A DNA stretch of 64,000 nucleotides from Paeniglutamicibacter psychrophenolicus (GTDB taxonomy: Bacteria; Actinomycetota; Actinomycetes; Actinomycetales; Micrococcaceae): NCBI RefSeq assembly GCF_030812255.1, contig NZ_JAUSSH010000007.1, positions 124,001-188,000 of the forward strand, in the 5' to 3' direction. The notes below the pieces were generated by a model, which was given only the letters and a program-made list of their open reading frames with translations, ran no database searches and had not been told where the DNA came from. This document shows positions 18,574 to 27,871 of this stretch, in pieces. Made by a program: the position numbers and the translations under genes. Each line of letters opens with the position of its first letter. Position 1 is the stretch's first letter.

Positions 18574-18607
18574 GTGAAAAACCGACGCACTAGGTGCGGG
18601 TTCTTCG

Positions 18608-18679
18608 TGGGCGATACTGGGATCGAACCAGTGACCTCTTCCGTGTCAGGGAAGCGCGCTACCGCTGCGCCAATCGCCC
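18608..18679 (-). tRNA. tRNA-Val (GAC), copy 2
   Basis: Same 72-nt sequence as copy 1, with loop CTGACAC (anticodon GAC) and discriminator A. It lies 34 nt from tRNA-Gly copy 2, nearly the same spacing as in the first Gly/Val pair. Confidence 0.95.
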
Positions 18680-18703
18680 ATACTGCTGCATCATGTTACT
18701 ACG

Positions 18704-18774
18704 AGGTGGGGACGGGATTCGAACCCGCGTAAACGGCTTTGCAGGCCGGTGCCTCGCCTCTCGGCCACCCCACC
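18704..18774 (-). tRNA. tRNA-Cys (GCA)
   Basis: Acceptor GGTGGGG/CCCCACC, loop CTGCAAA (anticodon GCA), T-loop TTCGAAT, discriminator U. The outermost anticodon-stem pair looks mismatched (C-U). CCA is not encoded. Confidence 0.93.
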
Positions 18775-18835
18775 ATAACCAATCGGAAATAACCGTTTGG
18801 TTTGATCGGCAAGCCGATCCGGTGAATCTAATGCG

Positions 18836-18908
18836 AGTGGACAACGAGGTTCGAACTCGCGACCTCGACCTTGGCAAGGTCGCGCTCTACCAGCTGAGCT
18901 ATGTCCAC
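18836..18908 (-). tRNA. tRNA-Gly (GCC), copy 3
   Basis: First tRNA in the transcript. Acceptor GTGGACA/TGTCCAC, anticodon stem CGACC/GGTCG, anticodon GCC, discriminator U, no encoded CCA. Confidence 0.95.
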
Positions 18909-18974
18909 ATGAAAGAAGCGCAATCCGCCTGGAATGTTTCCGTTCCGTTTGGCTGCGTTCCAACGAGTAAAAAC

Positions 18975-19002
18975 TCTATACGACGTTTCCCTAAAGTTCC
19001 AA
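18975..19002 (-). promoter_or_regulatory. Candidate promoter of the tRNA array
   Basis: On the minus strand TTGGAA (19002-18997) and TATAGA (18980-18975) are separated by 16 nt. They lie about 70 bp before the first tRNA. Confidence 0.5.
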
Positions 19003-19119
19003 ATCGGCGCATTCCAGGCCCGACTTTCAGCGAAGATCCTTGTGATCCCGGGGTTTCGGACTGGCCCGGAAAAGTCGGCAACCGACGAAACGTCGCCGGA
19101 GCGTGGAAAAATCTTCCCT

Positions 19120-19971
19120 ATGACTTCCCCAGCGCTGGCCCAGCAAACGGATTTTGGGCGCATGTATGCCAGAAAAATCGGCGACCTTCCGGAGGTTCCC
19201 TCCATCACGACCGTCATCGGACAGGAAAAAATGAGCCTGGATGGTTGGATAGGTCACATGGCCGCCACCGCCGTGGTGCAGGACCCCCGGCTGGGGGAGG
19301 CCGTCGGCAACTCCGCCAAGCTCAAGGCCCTGGCGCGTCAGGCTTCCAATGCCGCCGCCGACTACCGGGATGGTGCCGCGGCCCGTGGCGACCGCGTGCA
19401 CCAGTACTGCGAACAGATAGCCCTGCGGGCCATGGGCAAGCCGCACCAGGCGGCCGAAGCGCGCGAAGCCTTGTCGACCAACGGCGAGGAGGGCTTCGCC
19501 GGCCGCTTCGACGACTGGTGGGACACCTACCAGGTGCAGCCCCTGGCCGCGGAAGTCACCGTGTGGAACTCCAGCGTCGGCTACGCCGGCACACTGGACC
19601 TGGTCGCCACCATCGGCCGGCGGCTGTGCCTGATCGACTACAAGACCCGGGGTACCGGCCGGGACGGGCGGGTCAAGCCGCTGGATCCGAAGGTCGTCAT
19701 GCAGCTGGCGGCCGGCGCCAAGGCCGAGGAAATGGTCGTTGATCCCGCCGCCGGGACCTGGGAACCGTGGAAATACTCACAGGACCCCATGCTCTTGGGC
19801 GTGGCCATTGGCCAGACAGAGGTGCAGACGGTGATGGCCAATCCGGACGTCCTGCCCGCGTACTGGTCGAAGTTCTGGTCCTTGCGACAGGTCTGGGGAG
19901 CCACCCAAAAAGTCAGCAATGCCGGGATCGCGCTGCACGAAGTGGGCCCGCCCCCGCCGCCTGCGAAGTAG
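19120..19971 (+). CDS. RecB/Cas4-like PD-(D/E)XK nuclease
   Basis: A 283-residue protein with the complete RecB-family exonuclease signature: H94 (GDRVHQY), E145 (AAEVTVWN), D160 (AGTLDLVA) and D173-x-K175 (LIDYKT). Such domains cut DNA from ends or nicks. There is no helicase domain, and no Cas or recombination gene is next to it. ATG 19120 starts MTSPALAQQ; the frame is open upstream to 18934 but runs towards the tRNA promoter. Upstream is the divergent tRNA array, downstream def-fmt. Role unknown. Confidence 0.78.
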   Translation: MTSPALAQQTDFGRMYARKIGDLPEVPSITTVIGQEKMSLDGWIGHMAATAVVQDPRLGEAVGNSAKLKALARQASNAAADYRDGAAARGDRVHQYCEQIALRAMGKPHQAAEAREALSTNGEEGFAGRFDDWWDTYQVQPLAAEVTVWNSSVGYAGTLDLVATIGRRLCLIDYKTRGTGRDGRVKPLDPKVVMQLAAGAKAEEMVVDPAAGTWEPWKYSQDPMLLGVAIGQTEVQTVMANPDVLPAYWSKFWSLRQVWGATQKVSNAGIALHEVGPPPPPAK

Positions 19972-20090
19972 CCCTGTCGGTAGACTGTTCAGCGGGGGAC
20001 CGGCGCGCACCTTGTGGATTCGGTCGCGCACGCCCCAACCATCCACAGCACATTGCCGGAACCCCGCCGGCCGAAGGGAGATGCGACCGC

Positions 20091-20666
20091 ATGGCCGTCT
20101 TAGGCATTCGCATTGTTGGCGACCCGATCCTCAGGACCCGCGCAGACGAGGTCACTGAATTCGGGCCGGAGTTGCGCAAGCTCGTGGCAGACATGGACGA
20201 AACCATGGAAAACGTCGAAGGTGCAGGCCTCGCCGCACCCCAGGTCGGCGTCTCGCTGCGGGTCTTCACCTACCAGATCGCCGGAAAGCGCGGGCACATG
20301 GTCAACCCGGTGCTTGAGCTCGGCGAGGACTTCCAGGACGACGTGGTCGAGGGCTGCCTGTCGATCCCGGGCCTGGGCTACCCGGTGCGCCGCCGCCAAT
20401 GGACCCGCGCCACCGGGGTCGACGTGGACGGAAACCCCGTGGTGGTGGAGGGCGAGGGATTCCTGGCCCGCTGCCTGCAGCACGAGACCGACCACCTGGA
20501 CGGAATCCTGTACATCGACCGGCTTGAGGGCGAGCTGAAGAAGGACGCCTTCCGCAGGCTTCGCGACTCCAGCTACAACCAGGTTGCGGCAAGCACCGTG
20601 ACCAAGCGAAGCTCGGCCCTGGGCTCCAGCTTCGGCGCCGGTGCAAGCTTCGGGAACCCGTCATGA
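20091..20666 (+). CDS. def: Peptide deformylase
   Basis: A 191-residue metalloenzyme that removes the formyl group from nascent N-termini. All three motifs are present: GLAAPQVG, EGCLSIPG (metal Cys) and QHETDHLDG (metal His pair and catalytic Glu). A TAGACT hexamer at 19981-19986 may be its -10. The stop overlaps the fmt start (ATGA), so formylation and deformylation genes are translationally coupled. Confidence 0.96.
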   Translation: MAVLGIRIVGDPILRTRADEVTEFGPELRKLVADMDETMENVEGAGLAAPQVGVSLRVFTYQIAGKRGHMVNPVLELGEDFQDDVVEGCLSIPGLGYPVRRRQWTRATGVDVDGNPVVVEGEGFLARCLQHETDHLDGILYIDRLEGELKKDAFRRLRDSSYNQVAASTVTKRSSALGSSFGAGASFGNPS

Positions 20667-21601
20667 GGGTCCTGTTCGCCGGCACCCCGCAGGTCGCCGT
20701 GGCCTCCCTTGACCAGCTGGTGAACGACGGCTTCGACGTCGTGGCCGTGCTCACCCGCGAGGACGCCCCGGTGGGGCGCAAGCGCGTGATGACCCCGTCC
20801 CCGGTCGCCGCCCGGGCCGCCGAGCTGGGCATCGAGATCATCCACGCCAACCGCATTGACGAGACAACCCAGCAGCGCATCGCCGCGCTGGAGGCCGACA
20901 TCGCCGCGATCGTGGCCTATGGCGGGCTGGTCCCCGAAAAGGCGCTGGGCATTCCCCGCCTGGGCTGGGTCAACCTGCACTTCTCGCTGCTCCCGGCCTG
21001 GCGCGGAGCCGCCCCGGTGCAGCACTCGATCATGGCCGGGGACGACATCACCGGAGCCGTGACCTTCCAGCTGGAAAAGGGCCTGGACACCGGCCCGGTC
21101 TTCGGCACGTTGACCGAGGCAATCGACCCTGCCGACACCGCCGGGGACCTGCTTGGCAGGCTCGCGGTCTCCGGATCGGTGCTGCTGTCCCAGACGCTCT
21201 CGGGCCTGGACAGCGGAGCCGTGGTGGGCGTGCCGCAGCGGGGCGAATCCAGCTACGCGCACAAGCTCACCCTGGTTGACGGCAAGATCGACTGGAGCGC
21301 CCCGGCGTTGGCGATCCGCCGGCGGATCAACGGCACCACCCCCGATCCCGGCGCCTGGACCGAGCTGGACGGGCAGCGGTTCAAGATCGGCCCGGTCTCC
21401 CCGGCCGCCGACGTTGACTCCCTGTCGCCCGGCCAGGTGCAGATCACCGGCGGCAAGCAGCCGCGTGTCGTGGTGGGCACCGGCTCGCACGGCGTGGAAC
21501 TGGCCCTGGTGCAACCACCGGGCAAGAAAATGATGAATGCAGCAGATTGGGCGCGAGGGATTCTCGCGTCCGGAACCGTGGATGAGGTGAAATTCGCATG
21601 A
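20663..21601 (+). CDS. fmt: Methionyl-tRNA formyltransferase
   Basis: A 312-residue enzyme that formylates initiator Met-tRNA using 10-formyl-tetrahydrofolate. The transferase loop LHFSLLPAWRGAAPVQ and GLDTGPVFG are visible; the C-terminal tRNA-binding domain follows from about residue 205. It overlaps def by 4 nt upstream and rsmB by 4 nt downstream. Confidence 0.96.
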   Translation: MRVLFAGTPQVAVASLDQLVNDGFDVVAVLTREDAPVGRKRVMTPSPVAARAAELGIEIIHANRIDETTQQRIAALEADIAAIVAYGGLVPEKALGIPRLGWVNLHFSLLPAWRGAAPVQHSIMAGDDITGAVTFQLEKGLDTGPVFGTLTEAIDPADTAGDLLGRLAVSGSVLLSQTLSGLDSGAVVGVPQRGESSYAHKLTLVDGKIDWSAPALAIRRRINGTTPDPGAWTELDGQRFKIGPVSPAADVDSLSPGQVQITGGKQPRVVVGTGSHGVELALVQPPGKKMMNAADWARGILASGTVDEVKFA

Positions 21602-23151
21602 GCGAATTCGGGCAGGGACGTTCCGACCGTCCGCGACGCAACGAAACCAACCGCGGCGGTGGCCAGGAACGCCGCGACGATGCCGGCCGCACCCGCAACC
21701 GCGGGGGAACCGGGCCACGCAAGTTCAGCGCCTCCGCGCCCTCGGCCCGCAACCGCCGTGCCGACCAGGCCCGGCTGACCGCCTTCGAGGTCCTGCGCGC
21801 CGTGGCAGAACACGACGCCTACGCCAACCTGGTGCTCCCTGCCCGGATCCGCGAGCACCACCTGGACCGCCGCGACGCCGGATTCGCCACCGAACTGACC
21901 TACGGCGCGCTGCGCGGACAGGGCCTGTACGACGCGATCCTGGCCCGCTGCGTCGACCGCCCGCTGGACGAGCTGGACCCCGCCGTGCTCGACGCGCTGC
22001 GCCTGGGAGCCCACCAGCTGCTGGCCATGCGCGTGCCCAACCACGCAGCGCTGGACGAAACCGTCTCCCTGGCCCGCATGGTCATTGGCGCCGGCGCCTC
22101 CGGGCTGATCAACGCGGTGCTGCGCAAGGTCTCGCTCAAGGACCTGGACACCTGGAGCGAGGAGCTGGTCGCCGGGATCGCCGACGAAAACGCCGCCGCC
22201 GCGCTGGTCCACTCGCACCCCGAATGGATCGTGCGGGCGCTGCGCCAGGCACTGGTCGCCCACGGGCGCGACGCCTCCGAGATCACCGAGCTGCTCATCG
22301 CCGACAACCTGGCGCCCGTGGTGAACCTGGTGGCCCTGCCCGGCATCGGCTCGCTGGACGAGGCGCTGGACGCCGGCGCGGAACCCGGAACCCTGGTGGC
22401 CGATTCGGCCTACTACCAGGGCGGGGACATCGCCCGCCTGGGCTCCGTGCGCGAAGGCAGCACCCGCGTGCAGGACGCCGGCTCCCAGTTGGTCGCCCGC
22501 GCCCTGGCGCAGGTTTCGCTGCCCGAGGGCGGGGAGGACACCTACTGGCTGGATTTGTGCGCCGGCCCCGGCGGCAAGGCCGCGCTGCTGGCCGCACTGG
22601 CCGCCGGGCACGGAGCGAAGCTCACCGCCAACGAACCGGCCCAGCACCGTGCCGAGCTGGTTTCCAAGGCCCTGGTGGCCATCGACCCCGACACCTGGAT
22701 GATCTCGGTCCGTGACGGACGGGAATACGGCGAGGCCGAATACTCCGGTGGATACGACCGGGTCATGGTCGATGCACCATGCTCGGGCCTGGGCGCGCTG
22801 CGCCGCCGCCCCGAATCGCGTTGGCGCAAGACCCCGAAGGACGTTGCCGAACTCACCGTGCTGCAGGGCGAGCTGCTCGATGCGGCGCTTTCCGCCGTGC
22901 GCGTGGGCGGGGTGGTCGCCTACGTGACCTGCTCGCCGCACCCGGCCGAGACCGTGGCCGTGGTCGATGACCTGCTGTCCCGGAACAAGAACGCGAAGCT
23001 GCTGGACACCGGGGCCGCGCTCGAATCCGCCGCGCTGCCGGGATTGGCCTCCGCGGCGCGTCCCGTGGGCGAGGGCAGCACCATCCAGCTGTGGCCGCAC
23101 ATCCACCGCACCGATGCCATGTTCATGGCGCTGTTCACCCGCACCGCCTAG
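21598..23151 (+). CDS. rsmB: 16S rRNA (cytosine-C5)-methyltransferase, RsmB/Sun family
   Basis: A 517-residue protein. The first ~55 residues are a basic Arg/Gly/Asn-rich tail, then a NusB-like RNA-binding domain (~58-190) and a Rossmann methyltransferase. The SAM motif is DLCAGPGGKAALL; the two catalytic cysteines are in DAPCSGLGA and VTCSPHPAET. It is expected to make m5C967 in 16S rRNA. It is coupled to fmt by an ATGA overlap. Confidence 0.93.
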   Translation: MSEFGQGRSDRPRRNETNRGGGQERRDDAGRTRNRGGTGPRKFSASAPSARNRRADQARLTAFEVLRAVAEHDAYANLVLPARIREHHLDRRDAGFATELTYGALRGQGLYDAILARCVDRPLDELDPAVLDALRLGAHQLLAMRVPNHAALDETVSLARMVIGAGASGLINAVLRKVSLKDLDTWSEELVAGIADENAAAALVHSHPEWIVRALRQALVAHGRDASEITELLIADNLAPVVNLVALPGIGSLDEALDAGAEPGTLVADSAYYQGGDIARLGSVREGSTRVQDAGSQLVARALAQVSLPEGGEDTYWLDLCAGPGGKAALLAALAAGHGAKLTANEPAQHRAELVSKALVAIDPDTWMISVRDGREYGEAEYSGGYDRVMVDAPCSGLGALRRRPESRWRKTPKDVAELTVLQGELLDAALSAVRVGGVVAYVTCSPHPAETVAVVDDLLSRNKNAKLLDTGAALESAALPGLASAARPVGEGSTIQLWPHIHRTDAMFMALFTRTA

Positions 23152-23199
23152 CCACCCGGCGCACCGCCGCCGCGCCCCCGACAGGAGCCAGAAAAGCAC

Positions 23200-23871
23200 A
23201 TGCGTACCTGCCAGATCAACCCGTCGATCCTTTCCGCGGACTTCACCAACCTGGAGCGCGAACTCACCCGGATCCACACCGCCGACGCGGTGCACGTCGA
23301 TGTCATGGACAACCACTTCGTGCCCAACCTGACCATCGGCCTGCCGGTGGTCGCGCGGCTGGCCGAGGTCAGCGAGCTGCCGCTGGATGTGCACCTGATG
23401 ATCAGCGACGTGGACCGCTGGGGGCCGGGCTACGCCGAGGCCGGTGCGGCCTCGGTGACCTTCCACGCCGAGGCCTCCGCCGCACCGGTCAAGCTGGCCC
23501 GGGACCTGCGGGCCGCCGGTTCGCGCTCCGCCATGGCGCTGCGCCCGGCAACTCCCATCGAGCCGTACCTGGACATGCTCCCGGAGCTGGACATGGTGCT
23601 GCTGATGACGGTGGAGCCGGGGTTCGGCGGCCAGGCGTTCCTGGACCTGGTCCTGCCCAAGATCCGCCGGGCGCGCAAGGCCATCGACGGCACCGGGCTG
23701 CCGATCGCCCTGCAGGTCGACGGCGGGGTCACCCGCGAAACGATCCTGCGTGCGGCCGAGGCCGGCGCCGATGTCTTCGTGGCCGGATCCTCGGTGTACG
23801 GGACGGCGGATCCCGCCGAAGCGGTGGTCACATTACGAAACCTCGCAGCCGCCACACCGGTTTCCGTGTAA
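23200..23871 (+). CDS. rpe: Ribulose-phosphate 3-epimerase
   Basis: A 223-residue TIM-barrel enzyme of the pentose phosphate pathway. [21 protein letters not shown], the VEPGFGGQ loop and VDGGV are the family signatures carrying the metal His/Asp residues. It is 48 bp downstream of rsmB in the same direction. AGGAGCC precedes the ATG. Confidence 0.96.
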   Translation: MRTCQINPSILSADFTNLERELTRIHTADAVHVDVMDNHFVPNLTIGLPVVARLAEVSELPLDVHLMISDVDRWGPGYAEAGAASVTFHAEASAAPVKLARDLRAAGSRSAMALRPATPIEPYLDMLPELDMVLLMTVEPGFGGQAFLDLVLPKIRRARKAIDGTGLPIALQVDGGVTRETILRAAEAGADVFVAGSSVYGTADPAEAVVTLRNLAAATPVSV

Positions 23872-23893
23872 TACTAAGAGCTACAACTACACA

Positions 23894-24036
23894 ACGTGCT
23901 CCGGGGTCGGTGTAAGTCCGAACCGGCGGTTATAGTCCGCGACCCAAGCCACAAGATCCCTGCGGGGATCCCACGGCCTGGTTGAACTGGTGAAATTCCG
24001 GTACCGACAGTTAAAGTCTGGATGGGAGAAGCACGT
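23894..24036 (+). promoter_or_regulatory. FMN riboswitch (RFN element)
   Basis: The closing stem ACGTGCT/AGCACGT (23894-23900 and 24030-24036) encloses the conserved RFN blocks: GGGTCGGTG, AAGTCCG, AACCGGCGGT, AGTCCGCGACCC, TGGTGAAATTCCGGTACCGACAGT and AGTCTGGATGGGAGAAG. It precedes the riboflavin transporter and rib genes and should switch them off when FMN is plentiful. A stem of 8 bp at 24081-24102 (GGGAAACC/GGTTTCCC) may be part of the expression platform. Confidence 0.95.
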
Positions 24037-24193
24037 ACACGCAAAACCTGCGCCCTCGCCGGTGCGCAAGGGCAGGACCAGGGAAACCCCAAACGGTTTC
24101 CCAGGAACCCGCGGCCCTTGCCCAACGGCTCGGCCATGAAGGTGGAACCGTCGTATAGAACCCCCGGAGCCATCGCGGCTTGACAGGAGGACG

Positions 24194-24895
24194 ATGGATT
24201 TTCTGCGGTGGCTCATTGAAGCTTTCAATTCCTACATCACGGTGGGCAGCAGCGCGCTGCTTGTCCGCGAAGTGGTGGGCAACGTCTTCGGACTTGCCTC
24301 CGCCCTGGGCGGCATCCGCCGCAAGGTCTGGGCCTGGCCGGTGGGCATCATCGGCAACCTGCTGCTGCTGACGGTATTCCTCGGCAGCATCTTCGGCCAC
24401 GACCAGACGGCAAACCTGCTGGGCCAGGCCGGACGCCAAATCATGTTCATCGCCGTGTCCTTCTATGGCTGGCAGCGCTGGAAGTCGAGCCGGGAATCCG
24501 GCGGCAGCGCCGTGACCCCGCGCTGGGCCACCGGCACCGAACGCATTTCCCTGGCCGTGGTCATGGTCGTGGGCACCGTGGCGCTGACCCCCATTTTCGG
24601 GGCCCTGGGATCCTATGAACCGGTGTGGGCGGATGCCTGGACCTTCGTCGGATCGCTCCTGGCCACCTACGGCATGGCCAAGGGCCTGGTCGAGTTCTGG
24701 CTGATCTGGGTCATCGTCGACGTGGTCGGGGTGCCGCTGCTCTTCAGCGCCGGTTACTACGCCAGCGCCTTCATGTACCTGTTCTACGGCTGCTTCACGC
24801 TGGTCGGGTTCTTCATCTGGTGGAAGGCCAAGAACGACTCCAAACCCAGCATCGAGACCGAAATGCCCGATCCCACGGTGAAGGTGAGTCTCTGA
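24194..24895 (+). CDS. ribM: PnuC-family transporter, probably riboflavin-specific (RibM/PnuX type)
   Basis: A 233-residue protein with about 7 hydrophobic helices and the PnuC-type core (GNVFGLASALGGIRRKVWAWP...GIIGNLLLL, GWQRWK). Most PnuC proteins import nicotinamide riboside. Members that sit behind an FMN riboswitch with rib genes in Corynebacterium and Streptomyces (PnuX/RibM) carry riboflavin, so riboflavin is the likely substrate here. An AGGAGG SD lies 3 nt before the ATG. Its TGA overlaps the ribD ATG by one base. Confidence 0.85.
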   Translation: MDFLRWLIEAFNSYITVGSSALLVREVVGNVFGLASALGGIRRKVWAWPVGIIGNLLLLTVFLGSIFGHDQTANLLGQAGRQIMFIAVSFYGWQRWKSSRESGGSAVTPRWATGTERISLAVVMVVGTVALTPIFGALGSYEPVWADAWTFVGSLLATYGMAKGLVEFWLIWVIVDVVGVPLLFSAGYYASAFMYLFYGCFTLVGFFIWWKAKNDSKPSIETEMPDPTVKVSL

Positions 24896-25947
24896 TGGAA
24901 TCCTCACGCGCAACCGCAGCCATGCGGCTTTCCCTGGAACTGGCCCGCCGCGGCACCCGGGGTGCGAACCCGCTGGTCGGCGCCGTCATCGTCGATGCCG
25001 AAGGCACGATCCTGGCCACCGGCTACCACCGTGGCGCAGGCACCCCGCACGCCGAGGCCGACGCCCTGAACCGCCTGGGTCCCCTCGACCCGGCCGCGGC
25101 TCACGCCGCCACCATGGTGGTGACCCTCGAACCGTGCAACCACACCGGCCGCACCGGGCCCTGCTCGCGGGCCATCGTCGATGCCGGCATCGGCAACGTC
25201 GTATTCGCCGTCACCGACGGCGGCAAGGACTCCGGCGGGGGAGCGGCAACGCTGCGGGCGGCCGGGGTCGAGGTCAGCCAGGGGCTGCTGGAAACCGAAG
25301 CCACCGAGCTGAACCACCGCTGGTTCGCCGCCCGGGCCGCGCAACGGCCCTTCACCACCTTGCACCTGGCCCAGACGTTGGACGGCCGGATCGCTGCGGC
25401 GGACGGCACCAGCCAATGGATCACCTCCCCGCGCTCGCTGCTGCACGCCCACGAGGTGCGCGCCCGCGTCGGCGCCATCGTGGTGGGCACCGGCACCGTG
25501 CTGGCCGACAATCCGCGCCTCAACGCCCGCAACGAACACGGCGAACCCTTCGAGCACCAGCCCCGGCGCATCGTCATGGGCCTGCGCGACATCCCCGCCG
25601 ACGCGGCACTGAGGGCCGACGGGAACTGGGAACAGGTCCGCACCCGCGACCCCCACCAGGTCCTGGCGCTGATTGCCTCCCGCAGCATCGACCACGTGCT
25701 GCTCGAGGGCGGGGCCTCGATCGCCACCGCATTCCTGGCCGCCGACCTGGTCGATGAGATCTTCCTCTACCAGGCACCCATCTTCCTGGGCGCGGGCCGC
25801 GGCTCCGTCGGGGAGCTGGGCATCGAGACCCTCTCGGCGGCCCGGGCCTTCCGCCTCGATCCCGTCGACGGCGAGGCCGTGCGCATCCTGGGCCCCGACA
25901 CCCTTACCCACCTTGAACCCATGCCAACGGGCACCGGCACACTCTAA
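24895..25947 (+). CDS. ribD: Riboflavin-specific deaminase/reductase
   Basis: A 350-residue bifunctional enzyme. The N-terminal CMP/dCMP-type deaminase shows HAEADAL and the zinc cysteines in EPCNHTGRTGPC. The C-terminal reductase starts near residue 155 (TLHLAQTLDGRIA) and has VGTGTVLADNPRLN. It turns the GTP cyclohydrolase II product into the ribitylamino pyrimidinedione phosphate. It overlaps ribM by 1 nt. Confidence 0.95.
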   Translation: MESSRATAAMRLSLELARRGTRGANPLVGAVIVDAEGTILATGYHRGAGTPHAEADALNRLGPLDPAAAHAATMVVTLEPCNHTGRTGPCSRAIVDAGIGNVVFAVTDGGKDSGGGAATLRAAGVEVSQGLLETEATELNHRWFAARAAQRPFTTLHLAQTLDGRIAAADGTSQWITSPRSLLHAHEVRARVGAIVVGTGTVLADNPRLNARNEHGEPFEHQPRRIVMGLRDIPADAALRADGNWEQVRTRDPHQVLALIASRSIDHVLLEGGASIATAFLAADLVDEIFLYQAPIFLGAGRGSVGELGIETLSAARAFRLDPVDGEAVRILGPDTLTHLEPMPTGTGTL

Positions 25948-25958
25948 GGAACCAACAC

Positions 25959-26591
25959 ATGTTCACCGGAATCATCAGCGGCATGGGCCGCATCGAAGCC
26001 ATTGAATCCTCCCCGGAAACCGACTCGGTCATCCTGCGCATCAGTGCGCCGAACCACACCGAGAACCTGGAACTGGGCGGGTCCCTCGCCGTCAACGGCG
26101 TCTGCCTGACCGCAACCTCCATCGCCGGGGACACCCTGTCCCTGGATGTCATGGGCGAGACCCTGCGCCACACCACCATCGGCGCCCTGGCCCAGGGCGA
26201 GGGCATCAACCTGGAACGCTGCGTGCAGGCCGGCGGGCGGCTGGACGGCCACGTCGTCCAGGGCCACGTCGACGGCGTCGGGCACCTGCTCGAGCACGAG
26301 TCCCTCGGGGCCTGGGACCGCTTCCGCTTCTCCATCCCCTTCGAATTGGCCCGGTACGTGGCCAAGAAGGGTTCCATCGCCATCGACGGCATCTCGCTGA
26401 CCGTCACCGAGGTCTCGGCGGCCAGCGCGAACCAGCAGTGGTTCGAGGTCGGGATCATCCCCACGACCCTGCGCGAAACCACCCTGGGCCAACGCGTGCC
26501 CGGCTCCGCGGTCAACCTCGAGGTCGACGTCATGGCCAAGTACGCAGAGCGCCTGGCCTCCTTCAACACCACCGAAAGCAGCGCATCATGA
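25959..26591 (+). CDS. ribE: Riboflavin synthase alpha chain
   Basis: A 210-residue protein made of two lumazine-binding repeats: MFTGIISGMG...VNGVCLTAT and GHVVQGHVDGVG...DGISLTVTEV. It dismutates two 6,7-dimethyl-8-ribityllumazines to riboflavin. The TGA overlaps the next ATG (ATGA). Confidence 0.96.
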   Translation: MFTGIISGMGRIEAIESSPETDSVILRISAPNHTENLELGGSLAVNGVCLTATSIAGDTLSLDVMGETLRHTTIGALAQGEGINLERCVQAGGRLDGHVVQGHVDGVGHLLEHESLGAWDRFRFSIPFELARYVAKKGSIAIDGISLTVTEVSAASANQQWFEVGIIPTTLRETTLGQRVPGSAVNLEVDVMAKYAERLASFNTTESSAS

Positions 26592-27871
26592 GCACCGATC
26601 CCATCCGCCTGGATTCCATCGACGCGGCCATCAGCGCCATGGCCGCCGGCCAGGCCGTCGTGGTGGTCGACGACGCCGACCGCGAGAACGAGGGCGACAT
26701 CATCTTCGCCGCCGAGTTCGCCACCCCCGAACTGATGGGCTGGACCATCCGCCACAGCTCCGGTGTGGTCTGCACCCCGATGGATTCGGACCGCGCCGAC
26801 GCCATGGGCCTGCCGCCCATGGTGGAAGACAACCAGGACGCCAAGGGCACCGCCTACACGGTCTCCTGCGACGCGGCACACGGGGTCAGCACCGGCATCA
26901 GCGCCGCCGACCGCGCCCTGACCTCCCGCATCCTGGCCGATCCGGCCTCCGGACCGGAACTGATCACCCGCCCGGGCCACATCTTCCCGCTGCGTGCCGT
27001 CGCCGGCGGGGTGCTGGTGCGCCGCGGGCACACCGAGGCCAGCGTCGACTTGTGCAAGGCCGCCGGCCTGGAACCGGTCGGGGTCATCGCCGAGCTGGTG
27101 CACGACGACGGATCGATGATGCGCCTTCCTGCGTTGCGCGAGTTCGCCGATTTGTGGAACCTCCCGCTGGTCAGCATCGAGGACCTGGCCGCCTGGCGCG
27201 CCACCTCCGACGCAGAGCCGGCCGTGGGCACCAGCGCGGCGGCCGTGCAGGGCGGGCCCGAAGTCAGGGTCCCCACCCCGCACGGGGAGTTCATGGTCCG
27301 CGCCTGGCGCGAACGAAGCAGCGGCAATGAGCATCTTTCGCTCAGCGCCACCGGCCCGGACGGCACCATGCCGCTCGAACCGCTGGTGCGCGTGCACTCC
27401 GAATGCCTCACCGGGGACGTCTTCGGATCCTACCGCTGCGATTGCGGCGAACAGCTGGCCGCCGGACTCGAGGCCATCAACGAATTTGGCGGGGTGCTGG
27501 TCTACCTTCGCGGCCACGAGGGCCGCGGCATCGGGCTGGCCAACAAGATCCGCGCCTACGCGCTGCAGGACGGCGGTGCCAACACCGTGGCCGCCAACGA
27601 GCAGCTGGGCCTGCCGGTCGACGCCCGGAACTACGATGCGGCAGCGGCCATCCTGCACGCGCTGTCAATTCGCCGCGTCCGGCTGATCACCAACAACCCG
27701 TTGAAGGAAGAATGGCTGGAGAGCGCCGGTATTGCCGTCACCGAGCGCGTCCCCACCCGGGTGGCGGCACGGCCCGAAAACCTTGAGTACCTGCGCACCA
27801 AGCAAAACCTGATGAACCATTCACTGCAATTGCCAACCACCGAAAACACCAACCCAGGAGTGAAATCATGA
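26588..27871 (+). CDS. ribBA: Bifunctional DHBP synthase/GTP cyclohydrolase II
   Basis: A 427-residue fusion. Residues ~1-205 are 3,4-dihydroxy-2-butanone-4-phosphate synthase ([29 protein letters not shown]). Residues ~215-415 are GTP cyclohydrolase II with the zinc cysteines in [18 protein letters not shown], then [11 protein letters not shown] and [10 protein letters not shown]. The LRGHEGRG version replaces the more common LRQEGRG, as in other actinobacteria. It makes both riboflavin precursors from ribulose-5-phosphate and GTP. It is coupled to ribE and ribH by ATGA overlaps. Confidence 0.96.
   Translation: MSTDPIRLDSIDAAISAMAAGQAVVVVDDADRENEGDIIFAAEFATPELMGWTIRHSSGVVCTPMDSDRADAMGLPPMVEDNQDAKGTAYTVSCDAAHGVSTGISAADRALTSRILADPASGPELITRPGHIFPLRAVAGGVLVRRGHTEASVDLCKAAGLEPVGVIAELVHDDGSMMRLPALREFADLWNLPLVSIEDLAAWRATSDAEPAVGTSAAAVQGGPEVRVPTPHGEFMVRAWRERSSGNEHLSLSATGPDGTMPLEPLVRVHSECLTGDVFGSYRCDCGEQLAAGLEAINEFGGVLVYLRGHEGRGIGLANKIRAYALQDGGANTVAANEQLGLPVDARNYDAAAAILHALSIRRVRLITNNPLKEEWLESAGIAVTERVPTRVAARPENLEYLRTKQNLMNHSLQLPTTENTNPGVKS

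Noticed and set aside
18164-18679. Repeated Gly/Val tRNA blocks as a mobile element or CRISPR-like array
   Set aside because: The repeats are complete tRNA genes; the intervening sequences are unrelated and there is no integrase or transposase.
24081-24102. 8-bp hairpin after the FMN riboswitch as an intrinsic terminator
   Set aside because: No U-tract follows, so it is only mentioned as a possible part of the expression platform.
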